Positions 1-9,795 of a DNA stretch of 64,000 nucleotides are shown here, piece after piece (positions within the stretch are counted from its first letter, which is position 1; each line of letters opens with the position of its first letter). Position numbers and translations under genes: made by a program. The notes below the pieces were generated by a model. It was not told where the DNA came from, made no database searches, and was given only the letters and a program-made list of their open reading frames with translations. Source of the DNA: Vibrio fluvialis (lineage in GTDB: Bacteria; Pseudomonadota; Gammaproteobacteria; Enterobacterales; Vibrionaceae); NCBI RefSeq assembly GCF_900460245.1, contig NZ_UHIP01000001.1, forward strand, positions 124,001-188,000, in the 5' to 3' direction.

Positions 1-1
1 T

Positions 2-286
2 GCGTCACTGGGTCTGTTTAACTGGAACACCGGTAAAACGGTGGGTGCGAACGTCGGTGCGGTCAACATCACCAATGATGTGAAAGGGGCAAACGTCAGC
101 TTTGTGAACTACTCAGAAGGCAACACCATGGTGGATGTGGGGGCAGCGAACTTCTCTGACACCTCAACCGTGCAGGTCGGTATCTTCAACAAAACGTCGA
201 AGATTGAAGGGGTGCAGGTTGGCCTGATCAACTGCGCCGACAACGGTTTCTTCAAATGTTTCCCGATCATCAACTTCGCGAAATAA
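2..286 (+). CDS. C-terminal part of a repeat-containing, possibly surface/exported protein (5' end outside window)
   Basis: The frame is open from the first bases and ends in TAA, so only the last ~94 residues are present. They consist of degenerate repeats of about nine to ten residues built on a V-x-G/A-x-N pattern (for example GANVGAVNI, VDVGAANFS, VQVGIFN, VQVGLINC). This resembles the Leptospira LA_2272-type surface repeat proteins, likely a beta-solenoid or beta-strand array. The tail holds two cysteines (INCADN, FKCFP) that could form a disulfide. It is convergent with the mgtC-like gene and separated from it by a bidirectional terminator. No enzymatic motif is visible; function unknown. 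Confidence 0.6.
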   Translation, partial: ASLGLFNWNTGKTVGANVGAVNITNDVKGANVSFVNYSEGNTMVDVGAANFSDTSTVQVGIFNKTSKIEGVQVGLINCADNGFFKCFPIINFAK

Positions 287-300
287 GCGTTGGTTGAATG

Positions 301-332
301 AAAAAAGCGTTGCCTGTGAGCAACGCTTTTTT
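301..332. terminator. bidirectional Rho-independent terminator
   Basis: Arms AAAAAAGCGTTGC and GCAACGCTTTTTT around a 6-nt loop; it lies between the convergent repeat-protein gene and the mgtC-like gene and serves both strands. Confidence 0.85.
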
Positions 333-345
333 ATTTCTAGGGAGT

Positions 346-819
346 TTAATGGCGGCGGCGAAAACGCTGATGTACGCCGCGGCGCAGGCCCTGAAAGGTA
401 TTTTCGACCTTATCCACCCCGTACAACACGCACAGTACCAATAGGGTAATCACGACCGATTGCAACTGATACCCCAAACCAATCATCAGCCCGAGCGCGG
501 CCAATACCCAGATCACTGCCGCGGACGTCACACCGTGAATCTTGCCATCCTGAGTCATCATCACGCCCGCACCAAGAAAGCCGACGCCGGTAATGATCTG
601 GCCCAATACGCGCGCCTGATCGAGCGTGTTGGGGGAGAGCGATACCGCCATTGCCATAAACAGATAGGTTCCGGAAATAATCAGAATCGAGGTTCGAATG
701 CCGACGGGCTTACCGCGTGTTTGGCGCTCAATGCCAATCAGCAAACCGTTAATCGCACAGCACATCAGTGCCGGCCAACTGAACGGGCCAAAATCAAAAA
801 CAGTATCCAACGAAAACAT
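346..819 (-). CDS. MgtC/SapB family inner-membrane protein
   Basis: 157 residues with the MgtC/SapB N-terminal domain: about four to five hydrophobic helices, the loop GIERQTRGKPVGIRT, and the family signature GVGFLGAGVMM. The polar tail (VENTFQGLRRGVHQRFRRRH) is short, so the C-terminal ACT-like domain of Salmonella MgtC is absent. I start at the ATG at 819, which has AAGG five bases upstream; an in-frame ATG 16 codons earlier has no comparable site. It follows epmB on the same strand by 100 bp and may be co-transcribed. Family members have been linked to magnesium limitation, F-ATPase inhibition or membrane potential; the role here is unknown. Confidence 0.8.
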   Translation of the reverse strand: MFSLDTVFDFGPFSWPALMCCAINGLLIGIERQTRGKPVGIRTSILIISGTYLFMAMAVSLSPNTLDQARVLGQIITGVGFLGAGVMMTQDGKIHGVTSAAVIWVLAALGLMIGLGYQLQSVVITLLVLCVLYGVDKVENTFQGLRRGVHQRFRRRH

Positions 820-919
820 AATGGCCTTAAACGTACTGAGGAACAAAAACGCGCAGTATGCGCGCAATCAGAATCCGAAGCGAATAAAAGCTTTTAGTGG
901 TGTGGATAACGGTTACTTG

Positions 920-1942
920 TTACTCAAGGTGAAGATCGAGAGGGGTTTTACTCTTACGACCGCCAATCTCACGCGTTAAGGTTGGTACTAGATAACCGGA
1001 GACGCGCTCCAGCAGCCCGCTCATGATGGCTTTGGCGTCTGCATCGCTGATGTAGAAATGGGCCGCGCCCTGCACTTTATCCAACACGTGCATGTAGTAA
1101 GGCAGAATGCCGGCATCAAACAGGGTTTCACTCAGCGCCACTTGCGCTGCAACGCTATCATTCACACCTTTGAGCATCACGCCTTGATTCAGCAGGGTAA
1201 CATTGACCGCACGCAGGCGTGCCATCTGCTGTTTGAGTTCGAGATTGATTTCGTTGGCGTGGTTGATGTGCGTCACCAGTACCACCTGAAGGCGGGTATT
1301 CGCCAGCAGTTCCACCAGTTCATCGGTCACTCGGGCCGGAATCACCACGGGCAGGCGCGAGTGAATGCGCAGGCGTTTGATGTGGCTGATGGCGCCGATA
1401 CGCTCAATCAGCCAGCTCAGTTCCTGATCTTTGGCCATCAGCGGATCGCCACCGGAAAGGATGACTTCATTGAGCTCTGGTTGCGAAGCAATGTAATCCA
1501 GGCTTTGCTGCCATGCCGCTTTGCTGCCTTTGTTGTCGGCGTAGGGAAAGTGACGCCGAAAACAGTAACGACAGTTAATCGCACAACCACCTTTGACGAT
1601 CATCAGCGCGCGGTTGCGATACTTATGCAACAAACCAGGTACGGTGTTGTTCTGCTCTTCGAGAGGGTCTTCGGAGTAGCCCGGATGGACCTCAAACTCT
1701 TCACTGAGCGGCAGTACCTGACGCAACAGCGGATCGTACGGATTGCCTTTTTCCATCCGATCGACAAAACTTTGCGGCACCCGCTGCGCAAACAATTTGC
1801 GCGCGTCAAAGCCGTTTTTCCATGGCTGAGGATTGATGCCGAGCTGCTGAAGTAATTGAGCAGGATCGGAGATCCCATTCGCGAGCTGTTGGATCCAGTT
1901 TTGCTCAACAGAATCGACTTTTCGGGTTATGATGTGCGGCAT
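920..1942 (-). CDS. epmB: EF-P beta-lysylation protein EpmB (lysine 2,3-aminomutase-like radical SAM enzyme)
   Basis: 340 residues. The radical-SAM cluster motif C-x3-C-x2-C is at Cys120, Cys124 and Cys127 (GGCAINCRYC), followed by the aminomutase features EVILSGGDPL and HSRLPVVIPARVT. EpmB converts (S)-alpha-lysine to (R)-beta-lysine, which EpmA then attaches to Lys34 of elongation factor P. The gene is shorter than catabolic lysine aminomutases, as expected for EpmB. It is divergent from efp with only 32 bp between the two start codons, so at least one promoter must lie inside coding sequence; a TATGAT -10-like hexamer for efp sits at 1928-1933 within the first codons of epmB. Confidence 0.95.
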   Translation of the reverse strand: MPHIITRKVDSVEQNWIQQLANGISDPAQLLQQLGINPQPWKNGFDARKLFAQRVPQSFVDRMEKGNPYDPLLRQVLPLSEEFEVHPGYSEDPLEEQNNTVPGLLHKYRNRALMIVKGGCAINCRYCFRRHFPYADNKGSKAAWQQSLDYIASQPELNEVILSGGDPLMAKDQELSWLIERIGAISHIKRLRIHSRLPVVIPARVTDELVELLANTRLQVVLVTHINHANEINLELKQQMARLRAVNVTLLNQGVMLKGVNDSVAAQVALSETLFDAGILPYYMHVLDKVQGAAHFYISDADAKAIMSGLLERVSGYLVPTLTREIGGRKSKTPLDLHLE

Positions 1943-1974
1943 TAACTTTAACTCGAAGAATGTAAGAGGAAATA

Positions 1975-2541
1975 ATGGCTACTGTTAGCACGAATGAATT
2001 TAAAGGCGGTCTTAAAATTATGCTTGATAATGAGCCGTGTGTCATTCTCGAAAACGAGTATGTAAAACCGGGCAAAGGTCAGGCGTTCAACCGCGTACGA
2101 ATCCGTAAACTGCTTTCTGGTAAAGTTCTGGAAAAAACATTCAAGTCTGGTGACACTGTTGAAGTTGCCGACGTCATGGATATCGACCTGGACTACCTGT
2201 ACAACGACGGTGAGTTCTACCACTTCATGAACAACGAAACGTTCGAGCAGATCCCAGCTGACATGAAAGCGGTTGGCGAAAACGCAAAATGGTTGGTAGA
2301 GAACAACACGTGTACACTGACTCTGTGGAACGGTAACCCAATTTCAGTCACGCCACCAAACTTCGTGGAACTGGAAATCACTGAAACTGACCCAGGCCTG
2401 AAAGGCGATACTCAGGGAACAGGTGGTAAACCAGCAACACTATCAACCGGTGCGGTTGTGCGTGTTCCACTATTCATCCAAATCGGTGAAGTAATCAAAG
2501 TTGACACTCGCAGCGGCGAATACGTAAGCCGCGTGAAGTAA
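1975..2541 (+). CDS. efp: translation elongation factor P
   Basis: 188 residues with the three beta-barrel domains of EF-P (KOW-like, OB and C-terminal). Lys34 is present in the modification loop PGKGQ (residues 32-36), the site of beta-lysylation by EpmA/EpmB. EF-P enters the ribosomal E site and relieves stalling at consecutive prolines. The start ATG has AGAGGA about five bases upstream. All three genes needed for the modified factor (efp, epmA, epmB) are in this window. A strong terminator follows the stop codon. Confidence 0.98.
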   Translation: MATVSTNEFKGGLKIMLDNEPCVILENEYVKPGKGQAFNRVRIRKLLSGKVLEKTFKSGDTVEVADVMDIDLDYLYNDGEFYHFMNNETFEQIPADMKAVGENAKWLVENNTCTLTLWNGNPISVTPPNFVELEITETDPGLKGDTQGTGGKPATLSTGAVVRVPLFIQIGEVIKVDTRSGEYVSRVK

Positions 2542-2554
2542 GTTAACGCTTGAT

Positions 2555-2585
2555 AAAAAAACCAGCGCTTAGCGCTGGTTTTTTG
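2555..2585 (+). terminator. efp terminator
   Basis: A-rich lead, then ACCAGCGC-TTA-GCGCTGGT stem and a T run, directly downstream of efp. Confidence 0.85.
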
Positions 2586-2608
2586 TTGCCTGAAAAGGAA
2601 TTGAGCAC

Positions 2609-2646
2609 AAAAAAAGGCAGGTGGGATACCTGCCTTTGCGTTTTTA
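2609..2646 (-). terminator. frdABCD operon terminator
   Basis: On the minus strand a ten-base stem (AAAGGCAGGT with ACCTGCCTTT) and a run of seven U; it follows frdD. Confidence 0.8.
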
Positions 2647-2653
2647 CAGCGTG

Positions 2654-3016
2654 TTAGATCATGAAGATAAACACAACAGCCAGCGCTGAAATGATGCCCG
2701 CAAAGCCGTAACACGCGATTTTACCTGCCACTCCAGTGTGGAATTTCAGGTCATGCATGCCGTGGTGCACGCGGTGCATCGCATGCCACATCGGCAGCGC
2801 TAATGTGCCGATCACAAACAGCGCACCGATGATGCTGGTCACGAAACCAGACACACGTTCATAGCTCATCGCTTCAGCATCAATGATGCCGAGCGGCGCA
2901 AGGATACCCAACACCAGAATGGTCACTGGCGTGATCATGGCAAACCAAGTACCACCGGCACCAAACAGGCCCCACCATACGGGTTCGTCTGAACGTTTTG
3001 GATTGGTATTAATCAC
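2654..3016 (-). CDS. frdD: fumarate reductase membrane anchor subunit FrdD
   Basis: 120 residues with three transmembrane helices; it anchors FrdAB to the inner membrane and helps form the menaquinone site. GTG at 3014-3016 is chosen as start because it has TAAGGAG upstream and gives the family start I-N-x-N-P-K-R-S; the longer ATG-initiated frame would overlap the end of frdC. The sequence ends AVVFIFMI. Last gene of frdABCD, ten bases after frdC. Confidence 0.93.
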   Translation of the reverse strand: MINTNPKRSDEPVWWGLFGAGGTWFAMITPVTILVLGILAPLGIIDAEAMSYERVSGFVTSIIGALFVIGTLALPMWHAMHRVHHGMHDLKFHTGVAGKIACYGFAGIISALAVVFIFMI

Positions 3017-3026
3017 AATAGGCTCC

Positions 3027-3410
3027 TTACACCACGAAGAGAACAATCAGTGAGATGAAAGCTACCGCTGCCCACTGAGTCAGTACGATGATTTTCTTGT
3101 CCAGCAACTTGCCGTTGAGGCGAATTGGCACCACCTGCGGCATCATGCTGAAGAAGGTTTGCGCATGGAACAGGCTACCTGCCAGCGCAACGATGTTGAT
3201 CGCGATGACGATTGGGTTCGCCATGAAGGCCAGCCAGCTATTCCACGCTTCAGGCCCTTTCACCAATGCACCCAGACCCACAGTCAGGAACAGGGTGAAC
3301 AGGATGAGCGGCAGTACGGTCGCTTCACGCACCATGTAGAAGCGGTAGAACGGATGATCTTTCCACCAGGTACGTTTCACTTCACGAACATAAGGTTTAC
3401 GATTACTCAT
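3027..3410 (-). CDS. frdC: fumarate reductase membrane anchor subunit FrdC
   Basis: 127 residues with the family opening [15 protein letters not shown] and three hydrophobic helices. With FrdD it forms the hydrophobic anchor and quinol-binding region of quinol:fumarate reductase. The start is two bases from the frdB stop, indicating tight translational coupling. Confidence 0.95.
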   Translation of the reverse strand: MSNRKPYVREVKRTWWKDHPFYRFYMVREATVLPLILFTLFLTVGLGALVKGPEAWNSWLAFMANPIVIAINIVALAGSLFHAQTFFSMMPQVVPIRLNGKLLDKKIIVLTQWAAVAFISLIVLFVV

Positions 3411-3412
3411 CC

Positions 3413-4153
3413 TCAGGCCTCCTGTGGTTTCAGCATTGCAATGACGAAGTCCATGGAAGACTCCACTTTGCCTTGGTTTACCGCTGCCGCTGGGTCAACG
3501 TGTTTTGGACACACTTCAGAGCAGTAACCGACAAACGTACAACCCCAGGCACCGTTTTCGCCGTTGATCAGCTTCATACGTTCGGCTTTACCGTTGTCAC
3601 GGCTGTCGAGGTTGTAACGGTGAGCCAGTGTCAGAGCCGCAGGGCCGATGAACTCTGGGTTCAGACCAAACTGAGGACAGGCTGCGTAACACAGACCGCA
3701 GTTGATACAACCGGCGAACTGTTTGTATTTCGCCATCTGCTCCGGCGTTTGCAGGTTGGTGCCGTCTTCCGGTTTACGATCGTTACCGATGATGTACGGT
3801 TTGATGGCTTCCAGACGCTCGATGAACGGGGTCATGTCAACAATCAGGTCTTTCTCGATAGGGAAGTTCGCCAGTGGCTCAATTTTCACGCCGTCTGGGT
3901 AGTCACGCAAAAAGCTCTTACATGCCAGCTTTGGCACGCCGTTGACCATGATGCCGCATGAACCACAGATCGCCATACGACAAGACCAGCGGTAAGACAG
4001 ATCTTTGTCCAGGTGGTCTTTCACATAACCGATCGCGTCCAGTACCGACATGGTTTCATCAAACGGAACTTCAAACCCTTGTAGATGAGGTTCTGCGTCT
4101 TTTGCCGGGTCGTAGCGCAGGATTTCCACTTTTTGAATGCGGTTCGCTGACAT
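3413..4153 (-). CDS. frdB: fumarate reductase iron-sulfur subunit
   Basis: 246 residues. An N-terminal plant-type [2Fe-2S] domain carries [10 protein letters not shown] and a later Cys (KLAC); the C-terminal domain carries [12 protein letters not shown] and [17 protein letters not shown] for the [4Fe-4S] and [3Fe-4S] clusters. The subunit passes electrons from menaquinol at FrdCD to the flavin of FrdA. Its ATG overlaps the frdA stop codon by one base (TAATG). Confidence 0.97.
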   Translation of the reverse strand: MSANRIQKVEILRYDPAKDAEPHLQGFEVPFDETMSVLDAIGYVKDHLDKDLSYRWSCRMAICGSCGIMVNGVPKLACKSFLRDYPDGVKIEPLANFPIEKDLIVDMTPFIERLEAIKPYIIGNDRKPEDGTNLQTPEQMAKYKQFAGCINCGLCYAACPQFGLNPEFIGPAALTLAHRYNLDSRDNGKAERMKLINGENGAWGCTFVGYCSEVCPKHVDPAAAVNQGKVESSMDFVIAMLKPQEA

Positions 4154-5958
4154 TATTTCTGCTCCTCTACGCTCTTCTCTGCTTCGGCCGCTGCAGCTTT
4201 CTCTGCCGCTTCACCGTATAGACGTGCTTTTGGCTGAGATTTTGTGATGGTGACTGCGCTGTAATCGATCTTCGGTGCATCACCGTTTTGGTAGAACGCC
4301 AGCGAGTGTTTCAGGAAGTTCACATCGTCACGCTCTGTGCAGCCATCGTCGAGACGTTGGTGCGCGCCACGGGATTCTTTACGCAGCAGCGCAGAGTGAA
4401 CCATGGTTTCCGCGACTTCTAGCCCATAACCGACTTCGATGGCGTACAGCAGGTCAGTGTTGAACACTTTACCTTTGTCTTTGATGCTGATGTGCTTGTA
4501 GCGCTCTTTCAGTTCCGCCAGTTTCTTGATGGTCTCTTCCATCAGATCTTCCTGACGGTAGATACCACAACCCGCTTCCATGGTATGGCCCATTTCAGTA
4601 CGGATGTCAGCCCAGTTTTCGTCGCCTTCTTGGTTCAGCAGCGCCTGGATGCGTGCTTCAACCGCTTTCACTTGCTCGTCGATGGCGCTGTCATTCCAGC
4701 CTTGGAAGGCTTCTGCGCGTTTCACGGCGTGTTCACCCGCGACGCGACCAAACACCACGAATTCAGCCAGCGAGTTAGAACCGAGACGGTTTGCACCGTG
4801 CAGACCGACCGATGCACATTCGCCCACCGCGAACAGACCCTGAATACGCGTTTCACATTCGCCGTTGGTTTCGATACCGCCCATGGTGTAGTGCACTGTC
4901 GGACGAATTGGAATCGGCTCTTTCGCCGGATCGACGTTGACGTACGCTTTCGCCAGTTCACAAATGAATGGCAGACGTTCTTGCAGGTATTCTTCGCCCA
5001 GATGACGCAGGTCGAGGTGCACCACATCACCCAGTGGGTGTTTGATGGTGTTGCCTTTTTGCTGCTCATGCCAGAACGCTTGAGAAACTTTGTCGCGTGG
5101 ACCCAGTTCCATATATTTGTTCTTTGGCTGGCCAACCGGTGTTTCCGGTCCCATGCCGTAATCTTGCAGGTAACGGTAGCCGTTTTTGTTGACGATGATA
5201 CCGCCCTCACCACGACAACCTTCGGTCATCAGGATACCGGTACCTGGCAGACCCGTTGGGTGGTATTGCACGAACTCCATGTCACGCAGTGGAACGCCGT
5301 GGCGGTAAGCCATCGCCATGCCGTCACCGGTTACGATGCCGCCGTTGGTGTTGCAGTGATAAACACGGCCTGCACCGCCAGTCGCCAGCACGACAGATTT
5401 CGCTTTGATGGTCACCAGTTCACCTTCTGACATGTGAATGGCGATAAGACCTTGCACTTCGCCGTCAACCACCAGTAGGTCAACCACAAAGTATTCATCA
5501 AAGCGTTTGATTTGAGGGTACTTCATTGAAGTCTGGAACAGGGTGTGCAGCATGTGGAAGCCGGTTTTATCGGCCGCGAACCAAGTACGTTCGACTTTCA
5601 TCCCACCAAAACGGCGCACGTTGACCTCGCCGTTTTCTTTACGGCTCCAAGGGCAACCCCATTGCTCCATTTGGATCATTTCGCGTGTCGAGTTCGCAAC
5701 GAAATATTCAACAACATCCTGTTCACACAGCCAGTCGCCACCGCCAACGGTATCGTTGAAGTGGTTGTCCAGGCTGTCTTCTTCCTTGATAACTGCTGCG
5801 GAGCCACCTTCTGCAGCGACCGTATGAGAGCGCATTGGATAAACTTTGGAAATAAGCGCGACTTCCAAGTTCGGGTTTGCTTCAGCCGCTGCAATAGCAG
5901 TACGAAGACCAGCGCCGCCGGCGCCGATGACTGCGATATCTGTGGTGATAGTTTGCAC
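4153..5958 (-). CDS. frdA: fumarate reductase flavoprotein subunit
   Basis: 601 residues. The Rossmann fingerprint [10 protein letters not shown] starts at residue 12 and His45 in [10 protein letters not shown] is the expected covalent FAD attachment site. The active-site region HPTGLPGTG and the arginine-containing motif [11 protein letters not shown] are present. It reduces fumarate to succinate in anaerobic respiration. I start at GTG 5956-5958, which has CTGGAGG upstream and gives the family start V-Q-T-I-x-T-D; the ATG frame extends 66 codons further with no homologous character. First gene of frdABCD. Confidence 0.96.
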   Translation of the reverse strand: MQTITTDIAVIGAGGAGLRTAIAAAEANPNLEVALISKVYPMRSHTVAAEGGSAAVIKEEDSLDNHFNDTVGGGDWLCEQDVVEYFVANSTREMIQMEQWGCPWSRKENGEVNVRRFGGMKVERTWFAADKTGFHMLHTLFQTSMKYPQIKRFDEYFVVDLLVVDGEVQGLIAIHMSEGELVTIKAKSVVLATGGAGRVYHCNTNGGIVTGDGMAMAYRHGVPLRDMEFVQYHPTGLPGTGILMTEGCRGEGGIIVNKNGYRYLQDYGMGPETPVGQPKNKYMELGPRDKVSQAFWHEQQKGNTIKHPLGDVVHLDLRHLGEEYLQERLPFICELAKAYVNVDPAKEPIPIRPTVHYTMGGIETNGECETRIQGLFAVGECASVGLHGANRLGSNSLAEFVVFGRVAGEHAVKRAEAFQGWNDSAIDEQVKAVEARIQALLNQEGDENWADIRTEMGHTMEAGCGIYRQEDLMEETIKKLAELKERYKHISIKDKGKVFNTDLLYAIEVGYGLEVAETMVHSALLRKESRGAHQRLDDGCTERDDVNFLKHSLAFYQNGDAPKIDYSAVTITKSQPKARLYGEAAEKAAAAEAEKSVEEQK

Positions 5959-6181
5959 AGTTATCCTCCAGTGTAGTGAGTTTTTTATTGGGACCAGACA
6001 ACGGTCCCTGATTATTATTCGCAGCTTGTTCGATATGAAGGGAAGCTTCTTCTCGGTACTCGCTACTTTCCACTTGTACCAAAGTGGTAGGGCTAGTGTA
6101 GAAGAGGAGTAGGCTGAAAAAATTGATTCTGTTGGGCTTTTGCTTCGGTAATGCAAGTGCGAGCATACTTATTCCTCTTTG

Positions 6182-6197
6182 TGTGATTTCGATCACG
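6182..6197. promoter_or_regulatory. CRP/FNR-type site in the frdA-epmA divergent region
   Basis: The 16-mer is TGTGA-TTTCGA-TCACG, nine of ten matches to the CRP consensus TGTGA-N6-TCACA. The same bases fit the FNR pattern at eight of ten positions (GTGAT-N4-ATCAC against TTGAT-N4-ATCAA). It lies in the 306-bp gap between frdA and epmA (5959-6264), 68 bp before epmA and about 224 bp before frdA. No better FNR site was seen in the gap. Confidence 0.6.
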
Positions 6198-6204
6198 CAC
6201 GGGT

Positions 6205-6232
6205 TTGGATTTTTTCTACTTCAGAGTAAAAT
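6205..6232 (+). promoter_or_regulatory. predicted sigma-70 promoter of epmA
   Basis: TTGGAT, 16-bp spacer, TAAAAT, ending 32 bp before the epmA ATG; just downstream of the CRP/FNR-type site. Confidence 0.45.
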
Positions 6233-6264
6233 CGGCCTCCTCTGTGATTATGTGAAGACCGAAT

Positions 6265-7239
6265 ATGAGCAAGTCAGAATGGATGCCGACCGCATCAATT
6301 GAGCAACTCAAACAACGTGCTGCGCTGCTGCGTAGCATTCGTCAGTTTTTTGCTGAGCGTGATGTGCTGGAAGTGGATACACCAGCGATGAGTCATGCCA
6401 CCGTGACCGATGTGCATCTGCATACTTTTCAGACCGAATTTGTCGGCCCGGGTTACGCCGACGGACGTAAACTGCATCTGATGACCAGTCCGGAATTTCA
6501 CATGAAGCGCTTGCTGGCTGCCGGCAGTGGTTCGATTTATCAGATGGGCAAAGCGTTCCGTAATGAAGAAAACGGCCGCTACCACAACCCTGAATTCACC
6601 ATGCTGGAGTGGTATCGAGTCGGGTTCGACCATCACGATCTGATGGATGAGATGGATGCGCTGTTGCAAATGACGTTGCAAACCGGCCCCGCCGAACGCA
6701 TGACCTACCAGCAGGCCTTTCTTGATGTGCTGGGCGTGTGCCCGCTGGAAGGCTGCATGACCGAGCTCAAGCAGGCCGCGGCAACGCTGGGGCTGAGCGA
6801 TATCGCCGAGCCGGAACAGGATCGCGATACATTGCTGCAATTACTGTTTAGCATGGGTATTGAAGCGAAGATTGGTCAGCACGTGCCGGCATTTGTGTAT
6901 GATTTCCCGGCCTCGCAAGCGGCGCTGGCGAAAATTAACCCGAACGATGCGCGTGTGGCGGATCGCTTCGAGGTCTACTTCAAAGGTATTGAACTGGCGA
7001 ACGGTTTCCACGAATTGGATAACCCTCGCGAACAGCTGGCGCGCTTTGAAGCCGACAATGCCAAACGCATCGAAATGGGGCTTACGCCACAACCGATTGA
7101 CTATCATCTGATTGCCGCGCTGGAAGCCGGGTTGCCGGAGTGTGCTGGTGTGGCGCTGGGTATCGACCGTTTAATCATGCTGGCGCTGGGTGAAGATCAT
7201 ATTGATACAGTTACCGCGTTTCCGTTTCCACGTGCGTAA
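6265..7239 (+). CDS. epmA: EF-P--(R)-beta-lysine ligase EpmA (truncated class II lysyl-tRNA synthetase paralogue)
   Basis: 324 residues: the catalytic core of a class II lysyl-tRNA synthetase without the N-terminal anticodon-binding domain, the hallmark of EpmA (PoxA/GenX). Motif 2 is visible as [20 protein letters not shown] (residues 93-112) and motif 3 as [12 protein letters not shown] near the C terminus. It activates (R)-beta-lysine made by EpmB and ligates it to Lys34 of EF-P. Divergent from frdA. Confidence 0.97.
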   Translation: MSKSEWMPTASIEQLKQRAALLRSIRQFFAERDVLEVDTPAMSHATVTDVHLHTFQTEFVGPGYADGRKLHLMTSPEFHMKRLLAAGSGSIYQMGKAFRNEENGRYHNPEFTMLEWYRVGFDHHDLMDEMDALLQMTLQTGPAERMTYQQAFLDVLGVCPLEGCMTELKQAAATLGLSDIAEPEQDRDTLLQLLFSMGIEAKIGQHVPAFVYDFPASQAALAKINPNDARVADRFEVYFKGIELANGFHELDNPREQLARFEADNAKRIEMGLTPQPIDYHLIAALEAGLPECAGVALGIDRLIMLALGEDHIDTVTAFPFPRA

Positions 7240-7285
7240 CACAGACAAACTGGCTGACCCCGAATGAAGACGGTTGGCCAGTTGG

Positions 7286-7354
7286 CAGCCTGACGAGGAT
7301 CATTTTCGTGGCCTAAGTCAGCGATTCTGCGCGGTAAGCGCTCGCGTCAGGCTG
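7286..7354. repeat. 10-bp inverted repeat in the epmA-rhodanese gap
   Basis: CAGCCTGACG at 7286-7295 and its exact reverse complement at 7345-7354, 49 bp apart. A second pair (AACTGGC near 7250, GCCAGTT near 7278) lies just before. No T run follows either pair, so these are not typical terminators. Confidence 0.5.
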
Positions 7355-7409
7355 GCAACCTCGTTATACTCTTTGGCTGTTTTGATCCACCATTGCAAGA
7401 GCGCAGGAT

Positions 7410-7844
7410 ATGCAAGAATACATTCAGTTTTTCCAACAGAACATGATCCTATCACTGGCCTGGGTAGGTATTTTGGTGGCGTTGATCGTCAGCATCTATA
7501 AATCATCAACGGCTGCTTACAAAGAAGTGACCGCTTCTCAGGTGACGCACCTGATGAACCGTGAAAACGGTGTGGTGGTGGATATTCGCACCAAAGAAGA
7601 TTACAAACGTGGTCACATTACCGACGCAGTTCACATTTTACCGTCGGACATCAAAGCCGGTAACCTGGCTGCCCTTGAAAGCCACAAATCTGACCCAATC
7701 ATCGTAGTATGCAAAACTGGTCAGACAGCGCGTGAAAGTGCTGAGCTGCTGGCGAAAGCAGGCTTTGCAAACGTCAACCTGCTGAAAAATGGCCTGGTAG
7801 CTTGGAACGAAGCGAATCTACCTCTGGTTCGTGGCAAAAAATAA
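7410..7844 (+). CDS. membrane-anchored rhodanese-like protein (YibN type)
   Basis: 144 residues: one N-terminal transmembrane helix (about residues 12-30), then a single rhodanese domain. The catalytic cysteine is Cys101 in VVCKTGQTARES, and VVDIRTKEDYKRGHI is the family entry motif. A cytoplasmic-facing sulfurtransferase domain is expected. It precedes secB, as yibN precedes grxC-secB in E. coli; here no grxC lies between. The sulfur donor and acceptor are unknown. Confidence 0.9.
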   Translation: MQEYIQFFQQNMILSLAWVGILVALIVSIYKSSTAAYKEVTASQVTHLMNRENGVVVDIRTKEDYKRGHITDAVHILPSDIKAGNLAALESHKSDPIIVVCKTGQTARESAELLAKAGFANVNLLKNGLVAWNEANLPLVRGKK

Positions 7845-8006
7845 TCGGTCACGAACGTTCTGTAACAGGCGCTGAATAAAATGTCGGCGCCTGAAACCAA
7901 GAGTTGTGATGCTTGGCACGGATTGGGTTTCCCCTCTAGTGATCCCGCCAGCTCTCGGTTAGTCTCAGGACAATGACTCGAAATTCTCTGTATTAAGGAC
8001 AAAATC

Positions 8007-8477
8007 ATGGCTGAAGCAGCACAACAACAAGTTCCACAACAAAACTTCGCAATTCAACGCATCTACCTGAAAGATGTTTCTTTTGAAGCACCAAACTCGC
8101 CAACGATGTTCCAAAAAGAGTGGAACCCAGATGTGAAACTGGATCTGGACACGCAAAGCCGTGAACTGGGCGACGGTGTATACGAAGTGGTGCTACGTCT
8201 GACTGTGACCGTGAAAAACGCAGAAGAAAACGCATTCCTGTGCGAAGTACAACAAGCGGGTATCTTTACTGCAGACCAAATGGAAGCTGGCCAACTGGCA
8301 CATTGCCTGGGTGCATTCTGCCCGAATATCCTGTTCCCATACGCGCGCGAAACTATTGCTAGCTTGGTTGTGAAAGGTACGTTCCCACAACTGAACCTGG
8401 CGCCAGTGAACTTTGACGCTCTGTTCATGAACTACCTGCAACAACAAGCTGCACAAGGTGAAGAAGCGCAAGCATAA
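8007..8477 (+). CDS. secB: protein-export chaperone SecB
   Basis: 156 residues, matching the family length. Features include the N-terminal [16 protein letters not shown] and the C-terminal region [15 protein letters not shown]. SecB is a cytoplasmic tetramer that keeps precursors unfolded and hands them to SecA. The start ATG follows AAGGACAAAATC. It is the first of secB-gpsA-cysE on this strand, with its own predicted terminator. Confidence 0.98.
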   Translation: MAEAAQQQVPQQNFAIQRIYLKDVSFEAPNSPTMFQKEWNPDVKLDLDTQSRELGDGVYEVVLRLTVTVKNAEENAFLCEVQQAGIFTADQMEAGQLAHCLGAFCPNILFPYARETIASLVVKGTFPQLNLAPVNFDALFMNYLQQQAAQGEEAQA

Positions 8478-8533
8478 GCTGCCGCTTCTCACTGCATGCC
8501 TCTCTTCACCATAGGCGTTGAGGGGCAACGCTA

Positions 8534-8580
8534 ATGCACAGCGCATCTTCCTAGCATGGTGCGATGTGCATTTTTGTTTT
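8534..8580 (+). terminator. secB terminator
   Basis: ATGCACA (8534-8540) pairs with TGTGCAT (8565-8571), followed by a T-rich tract; a second hairpin (AGGCGTT with AACGCT) precedes it. Confidence 0.6.
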
Positions 8581-8667
8581 TACCCCCGGAGAAATACCAA
8601 GCTGCGTCTGCATGCCAAGGTGTTTTGGGTATAGAATTAGAACAACTGTTATCCATCAGGCGGAACA

Positions 8668-9702
8668 ATGACCGATTCACACACAAACAATGCCTACGGT
8701 AAAGCGATTTCAATGACCGTCATTGGCGCGGGTTCGTACGGTACGTCACTGGCCATCTCTCTGGCTCGTAATGGCGCGAATGTCGTGCTGTGGGGACACG
8801 ATCCCGAGCATATGGCGCAGCTGCAAGCTGATCGGGCGAACCACGAGTTTCTGCCGGGTATCGATTTTCCACCGTCGCTGATCATTGAGTCTAATCTGCA
8901 AAAAGCGGTGCAAGCGAGCCGCGATCTGCTGGTGGTTGTACCGAGCCATGTGTTTGCGATTGTGCTTAAGAATCTGCAACCTTACCTGCGTGAAGACACT
9001 CGTATCTGCTGGGCAACCAAAGGTCTGGAGCCGGAAACCGGCCGCCTGCTGCAGGACGTGGCTCACGAAGTGTTGGGCGAATCGCACCCGCTGGCGGTGC
9101 TGTCGGGTCCGACGTTTGCTAAAGAGTTAGCCATGGGGATGCCAACCGCCATCTCGGTTGCATCACCGGATGCGCAGTTTGTCAAAGAGTTGCAGGAGAA
9201 AATTCACTGTAGCAAAACGTTCCGTGTCTATGCCAACAGCGATTTCATCGGTATGCAGCTTGGCGGCGCGGTGAAAAACGTGATTGCGATTGGCGCGGGG
9301 ATGTCTGATGGTATTGGGTTTGGTGCCAATGCGCGTACCGCACTGATTACCCGTGGTCTGGCGGAAATGACTCGCCTGGGCGCAGCACTCGGCGCGCAGC
9401 CGGAAACCTTTATGGGCATGGCTGGACTCGGTGATTTGGTGCTGACCTGTACCGATAACCAATCGCGTAACCGCCGCTTTGGTCTGGCCTTAGGTCAAGG
9501 TAAAGATGTCGATACGGCACAGCAGGAAATCGGCCAGGTGGTGGAAGGTTATCGCAACACCAAAGAGGTGTGGCTGCTGGCTCAACGCATGGGTGTTGAG
9601 ATGCCAATAGTTGAACAAATTTATCAAGTATTGTATCAAGGAAAAGACGCACGCATGGCAGCACAAGATCTGCTGGCGCGCGATAAAAAAGCAGAACGAT
9701 AA
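8668..9702 (+). CDS. gpsA: NAD(P)+-dependent glycerol-3-phosphate dehydrogenase
   Basis: 344 residues. The N-terminal Rossmann motif is [12 protein letters not shown] (residues 19-30); the catalytic region contains [18 protein letters not shown] with the conserved lysine, and [10 protein letters not shown]. It makes sn-glycerol-3-phosphate from dihydroxyacetone phosphate for phospholipid synthesis. The N terminus has about 15 residues before the nucleotide fold, a feature I recall from Vibrio GpsA; the chosen ATG has GGCGGAAC upstream. Followed after 93 bp by cysE, the same neighbour as in E. coli. Confidence 0.97.
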   Translation: MTDSHTNNAYGKAISMTVIGAGSYGTSLAISLARNGANVVLWGHDPEHMAQLQADRANHEFLPGIDFPPSLIIESNLQKAVQASRDLLVVVPSHVFAIVLKNLQPYLREDTRICWATKGLEPETGRLLQDVAHEVLGESHPLAVLSGPTFAKELAMGMPTAISVASPDAQFVKELQEKIHCSKTFRVYANSDFIGMQLGGAVKNVIAIGAGMSDGIGFGANARTALITRGLAEMTRLGAALGAQPETFMGMAGLGDLVLTCTDNQSRNRRFGLALGQGKDVDTAQQEIGQVVEGYRNTKEVWLLAQRMGVEMPIVEQIYQVLYQGKDARMAAQDLLARDKKAER

Positions 9703-9795
9703 CCACAGCTTCTAAGCTGCTTGGCATTTTTTGAAGGATTAAAAGAGCGACCCGGCGTGAGGCCATGCCGGGAAAAGCCCGAGGCAGAGTGATCA

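Noticed and set aside
1058..1855. Long open frame antisense to epmB
   Set aside because: It is a shadow of a strongly conserved radical-SAM gene; its own translation has no recognisable motif.
4492..5430. 312-codon open frame antisense to frdA
   Set aside because: Frame bias of the frdA coding strand explains it; the product has no family features.
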